A DNA stretch of 64,000 nt from Rhizobium deserti (GTDB lineage: Bacteria > Pseudomonadota > Alphaproteobacteria > Rhizobiales > Rhizobiaceae): NCBI RefSeq assembly GCF_004358025.1, contig NZ_SMTL01000005.1, positions 62,001 to 126,000 on the forward strand, written 5' to 3'. A model generated the notes under the pieces. It was given only the letters and a program-made list of their open reading frames with translations, made no database searches and was not told the origin of the DNA. A program made the translations under genes and the position numbers. Shown here one piece after another: positions 62,183 to 64,000 of this stretch (its first letter is position 1; each line of letters opens with the position of its first letter).

Positions 62183-63352
62183 ATGGACACGCAGATACAA
62201 GTCGATTCACGGTTGCAGACCGGCAGCGCAGACAGCATCGCCTGGATCAAGCTGTCGTCGATCTTCCTGCCGTTAAAAACGCCGATCAGCGATGCAAAAG
62301 TTCTGACCGGGCGGCAAAAGCCGCTGACCGAGGTCGCTTTCCTGTTTGCGGAAATCGAAACCAAGAACGGTCATAGCGGTATCGGCTTCAGCTATTCCAA
62401 GCGGGCCGGCGGACCAGGCCAGTACGAGCATGCAAAAGAAATCGCCCATGTTCTGCTCGGAGAGGATCCCAACGACATTGGCAAGTTATGGAACAAGCTC
62501 TGCTGGGCAGGAGCCTCGGTTGGCAGGAGTGGCTTGGCGGTCCAGGCGATTGCCGCCTTCGACATTGCCCTTTGGGACTTGAAGGCCAAGCGCGCCGGAC
62601 TACCCCTCGCCAAGCTGCTGGGCGCTCATCGCGATTCCGTGCAATGCTACAACACGTCAGGTGGCTTCCTGTCCTCTCCGATCGAAGAGGTTCTGGACAA
62701 TGTCGAGCAGTCCATCGCAGCAGGCATAGGTGGCATTAAGATCAAGGTCGGCCAACCCGACATGCATGCCGACCTGAAACGCGTGGCTGCCGTCCACGAG
62801 CGGATCGGCGGCCGGGCAGCGATGATGGTGGATGCCAACCAGCAATGGGACCGCCCAAGTGCCATGCGGTTCGGTCGACTGATGGAGCCATACAATCTGA
62901 CATGGATCGAGGAGCCTCTTGATGCCTATGACGTAGAAGGCCATGCGGCACTTGCTGCACAGCTCGACACGCCGATCGCTACCGGCGAAATGTTGGCAAG
63001 CGTTCTGGAACACATCGCTCTCATCCAAAACAATTCCGTCGACTTCATTCAGCCGGATGCGCCGCGCGTCGGAGGCATTACCCAGTTCCTGAAGATCTGC
63101 GCTCTTGCCGAAGCAAAGAAGCTGCAGCTCGCGCCGCATTTTGCCATGGAAATCCACCTGCATCTCGCCGCAGCCTATGAGCTTGAGCCCTGGGTGGAGC
63201 ATTTCGACTGGCTCGATCCGCTGTTCAACGAGCGGCTTGAGATCCAGAACGGGCGCATGCTGGTGCCGACCCGTCCGGGGCTGGGAATCACGCTGTCGGA
63301 GCAGTCGCAGCACTGGAAAAGAGCTGAATCGGAGTTCGGTCAGCGGCCTTGA
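62183..63352 (+). CDS. L-talarate/galactarate dehydratase (enolase superfamily, mandelate racemase subgroup)
   Basis: 389 residues. The sequence closely follows Salmonella TalrD/GalrD: the KIKVGQ motif gives the base pair Lys186/Lys188, metal ligands include Asp217 in VDANQQW and Glu243 in WIEEPLDAYD, and the general acid/base His319 lies in LAPHFAMEIH. The end EIQNGRMLVPTRPGLG is likewise conserved. It dehydrates talarate or galactarate to 5-keto-4-deoxyglucarate. LysR regulator divergent; a LacI-family gene converges 9 bases beyond the stop. Confidence 0.9.
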   Translation: MDTQIQVDSRLQTGSADSIAWIKLSSIFLPLKTPISDAKVLTGRQKPLTEVAFLFAEIETKNGHSGIGFSYSKRAGGPGQYEHAKEIAHVLLGEDPNDIGKLWNKLCWAGASVGRSGLAVQAIAAFDIALWDLKAKRAGLPLAKLLGAHRDSVQCYNTSGGFLSSPIEEVLDNVEQSIAAGIGGIKIKVGQPDMHADLKRVAAVHERIGGRAAMMVDANQQWDRPSAMRFGRLMEPYNLTWIEEPLDAYDVEGHAALAAQLDTPIATGEMLASVLEHIALIQNNSVDFIQPDAPRVGGITQFLKICALAEAKKLQLAPHFAMEIHLHLAAAYELEPWVEHFDWLDPLFNERLEIQNGRMLVPTRPGLGITLSEQSQHWKRAESEFGQRP

Positions 63353-63361
63353 TATGAGTGC

Positions 63362-64000
63362 TCAAGCCGTTTCGCGCGCGACGATGTGGAAGTCGACATT
63401 AATCATTGCTTCCACATCCTCATCACCGGCGATCTTCCTGAGGATGGATTGCGCGGCCTTGGTGCCGATGTCGCGACGGTCAATGCGTACCGTTGTCAGG
63501 GGAGGGTGGGTGTGCGGGGCGAAGTCGAAATCGCCAAAGCCGACGATCGCGAGTTGTTTCGGCATCTTGCAGCCGCGCGCATAGGCTTCGGCCAATGCGC
63601 CGTGCGCCACCACATCCGATGAGCAGAACACGCCGAGTGTGCCATGACCGCGGTCCAGAAGCTGCGCCATGGCCAGGCGGCCGTCCCGAAAAGTGGAGGG
63701 CGAGTTCATCTCGAGGTCCGGCAGTTCGACAGGTGCAACCCCGGCAAGACGATTGACGAAGCCATCGCGGCGCTGAACCGCTCGCGGGTCGTTTGCACCG
63801 ATCTGCGCATAGCGGTCATATCCCGTGCGCAGCAGATGATCCGCGACCAACGCACCCACGGCTGCGTGGGAAAAGCCAACAGCCGTATCGAGCGGTGACG
63901 GCGTTGAATCCCAGATTTCGACGATCGGCAAGCCTGCCCCCGTCAGCATGGCTCGCGTTTCCTTCAAATGGGTAATGCCGGTGAGAATGATGCCGTCGGG
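63362..64000 (-). CDS. LacI family regulator, 5' part beyond the window
   Basis: The frame is open to base 64000 (GIILTGITHLKETRAML continues the visible protein), so the N-terminal HTH lies outside. What is seen is the periplasmic-binding-protein-like effector domain: DTAVGFSHAAVGALVADHL, YAQIGANDPRAVQRRDGF, FCSSDVVAHGALAEAYARG and IVGFGDFDFAPHTHPPLTTV. The pattern resembles gluconate-type GntR (LacI family). It may govern sugar-acid use with the dehydratase. Confidence 0.88.
   Translation of the reverse strand, partial: PDGIILTGITHLKETRAMLTGAGLPIVEIWDSTPSPLDTAVGFSHAAVGALVADHLLRTGYDRYAQIGANDPRAVQRRDGFVNRLAGVAPVELPDLEMNSPSTFRDGRLAMAQLLDRGHGTLGVFCSSDVVAHGALAEAYARGCKMPKQLAIVGFGDFDFAPHTHPPLTTVRIDRRDIGTKAAQSILRKIAGDEDVEAMINVDFHIVARETA

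Overview
The window looks like accessory DNA from an alphaproteobacterium of the Rhizobiaceae (Agrobacterium/Rhizobium type). Pointers are the decayed tartrate locus of the ttu type known from Agrobacterium, a PrsD/PrsE-like type I secretion operon with a glycanase substrate, a RirA-type iron box, small palindromic intergenic elements of rhizobial type, and GC-rich codon use. I saw no rRNA, tRNA, CRISPR array, phage or complete insertion sequence. The density of ABC importers with catabolic enzymes suits a megaplasmid, chromid or catabolic island, but nothing here identifies the replicon.

Layout. (1) 1-10532: a mandelate-like aryl side-chain pathway: ThDP decarboxylase (cut by the window edge), FMN alpha-hydroxy-acid dehydrogenase, an AraC regulator, a Liv-type ABC importer, aldehyde dehydrogenase, SDR and a cupin of the 2,4'-dihydroxyacetophenone dioxygenase family. 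(2) 10705-14882: HxlR/NmrA divergent pair with a clear palindromic operator, a decayed gene, an exported alpha/beta hydrolase, and an ECF sigma factor with an NrsF-like membrane anti-sigma factor, flanked by two divergent GTAA[C/G]-N16-CGAA promoters. (3) 15066-16879: wreck of a tartrate locus (glycerate kinase with an internal deletion, tartrate dehydrogenase with a frameshift, GntR regulator lacking its DNA-binding half). (4) 17249-28921: a peptide-type ABC importer, DapA-like aldolase, BNR/sialidase-like protein, PdxA2-like dehydrogenase, iron-type alcohol dehydrogenase, DUF1537 acid-sugar kinase and a GntR-FCD regulator. This probably catabolises an acid sugar or glycoside whose identity I cannot read.

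(5) 29436-42521: LysR regulator and a second aryl-acid pathway: ThDP decarboxylase, an Ssu/Tau-type ABC importer with two different permeases and two paralogous binding proteins (one Sec, one Tat), aldehyde dehydrogenase, a 4,5-dihydroxyphthalate-decarboxylase-like protein, a class II aldolase-type decarboxylase and a MobA-like hydroxybenzoate monooxygenase. (6) 43027-50049: iron-siderophore uptake (TonB receptor, intracellular esterase, FhuC/D/B-like importer) behind a TGA-N9-TCA box. (7) 50123-56014: polar amino-acid importer followed by an MmgE/PrpD protein and an NtaA-type flavin monooxygenase, possibly for an aminopolycarboxylate. (8) 56236-60761: type I secretion ATPase and adaptor with an RTX-GH16 glycanase. 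(9) 61197-64000: LysR regulator divergent from an L-talarate/galactarate dehydratase, and the end of a LacI-family regulator.

The modules share a plan: a dedicated importer, a short enzyme chain and a local regulator. The two ThDP-decarboxylase modules (1 and 5) are parallel solutions to aryl-glyoxylate chemistry with unrelated importers. Modules 4, 5 and 7 are the best candidates for undescribed pathways.
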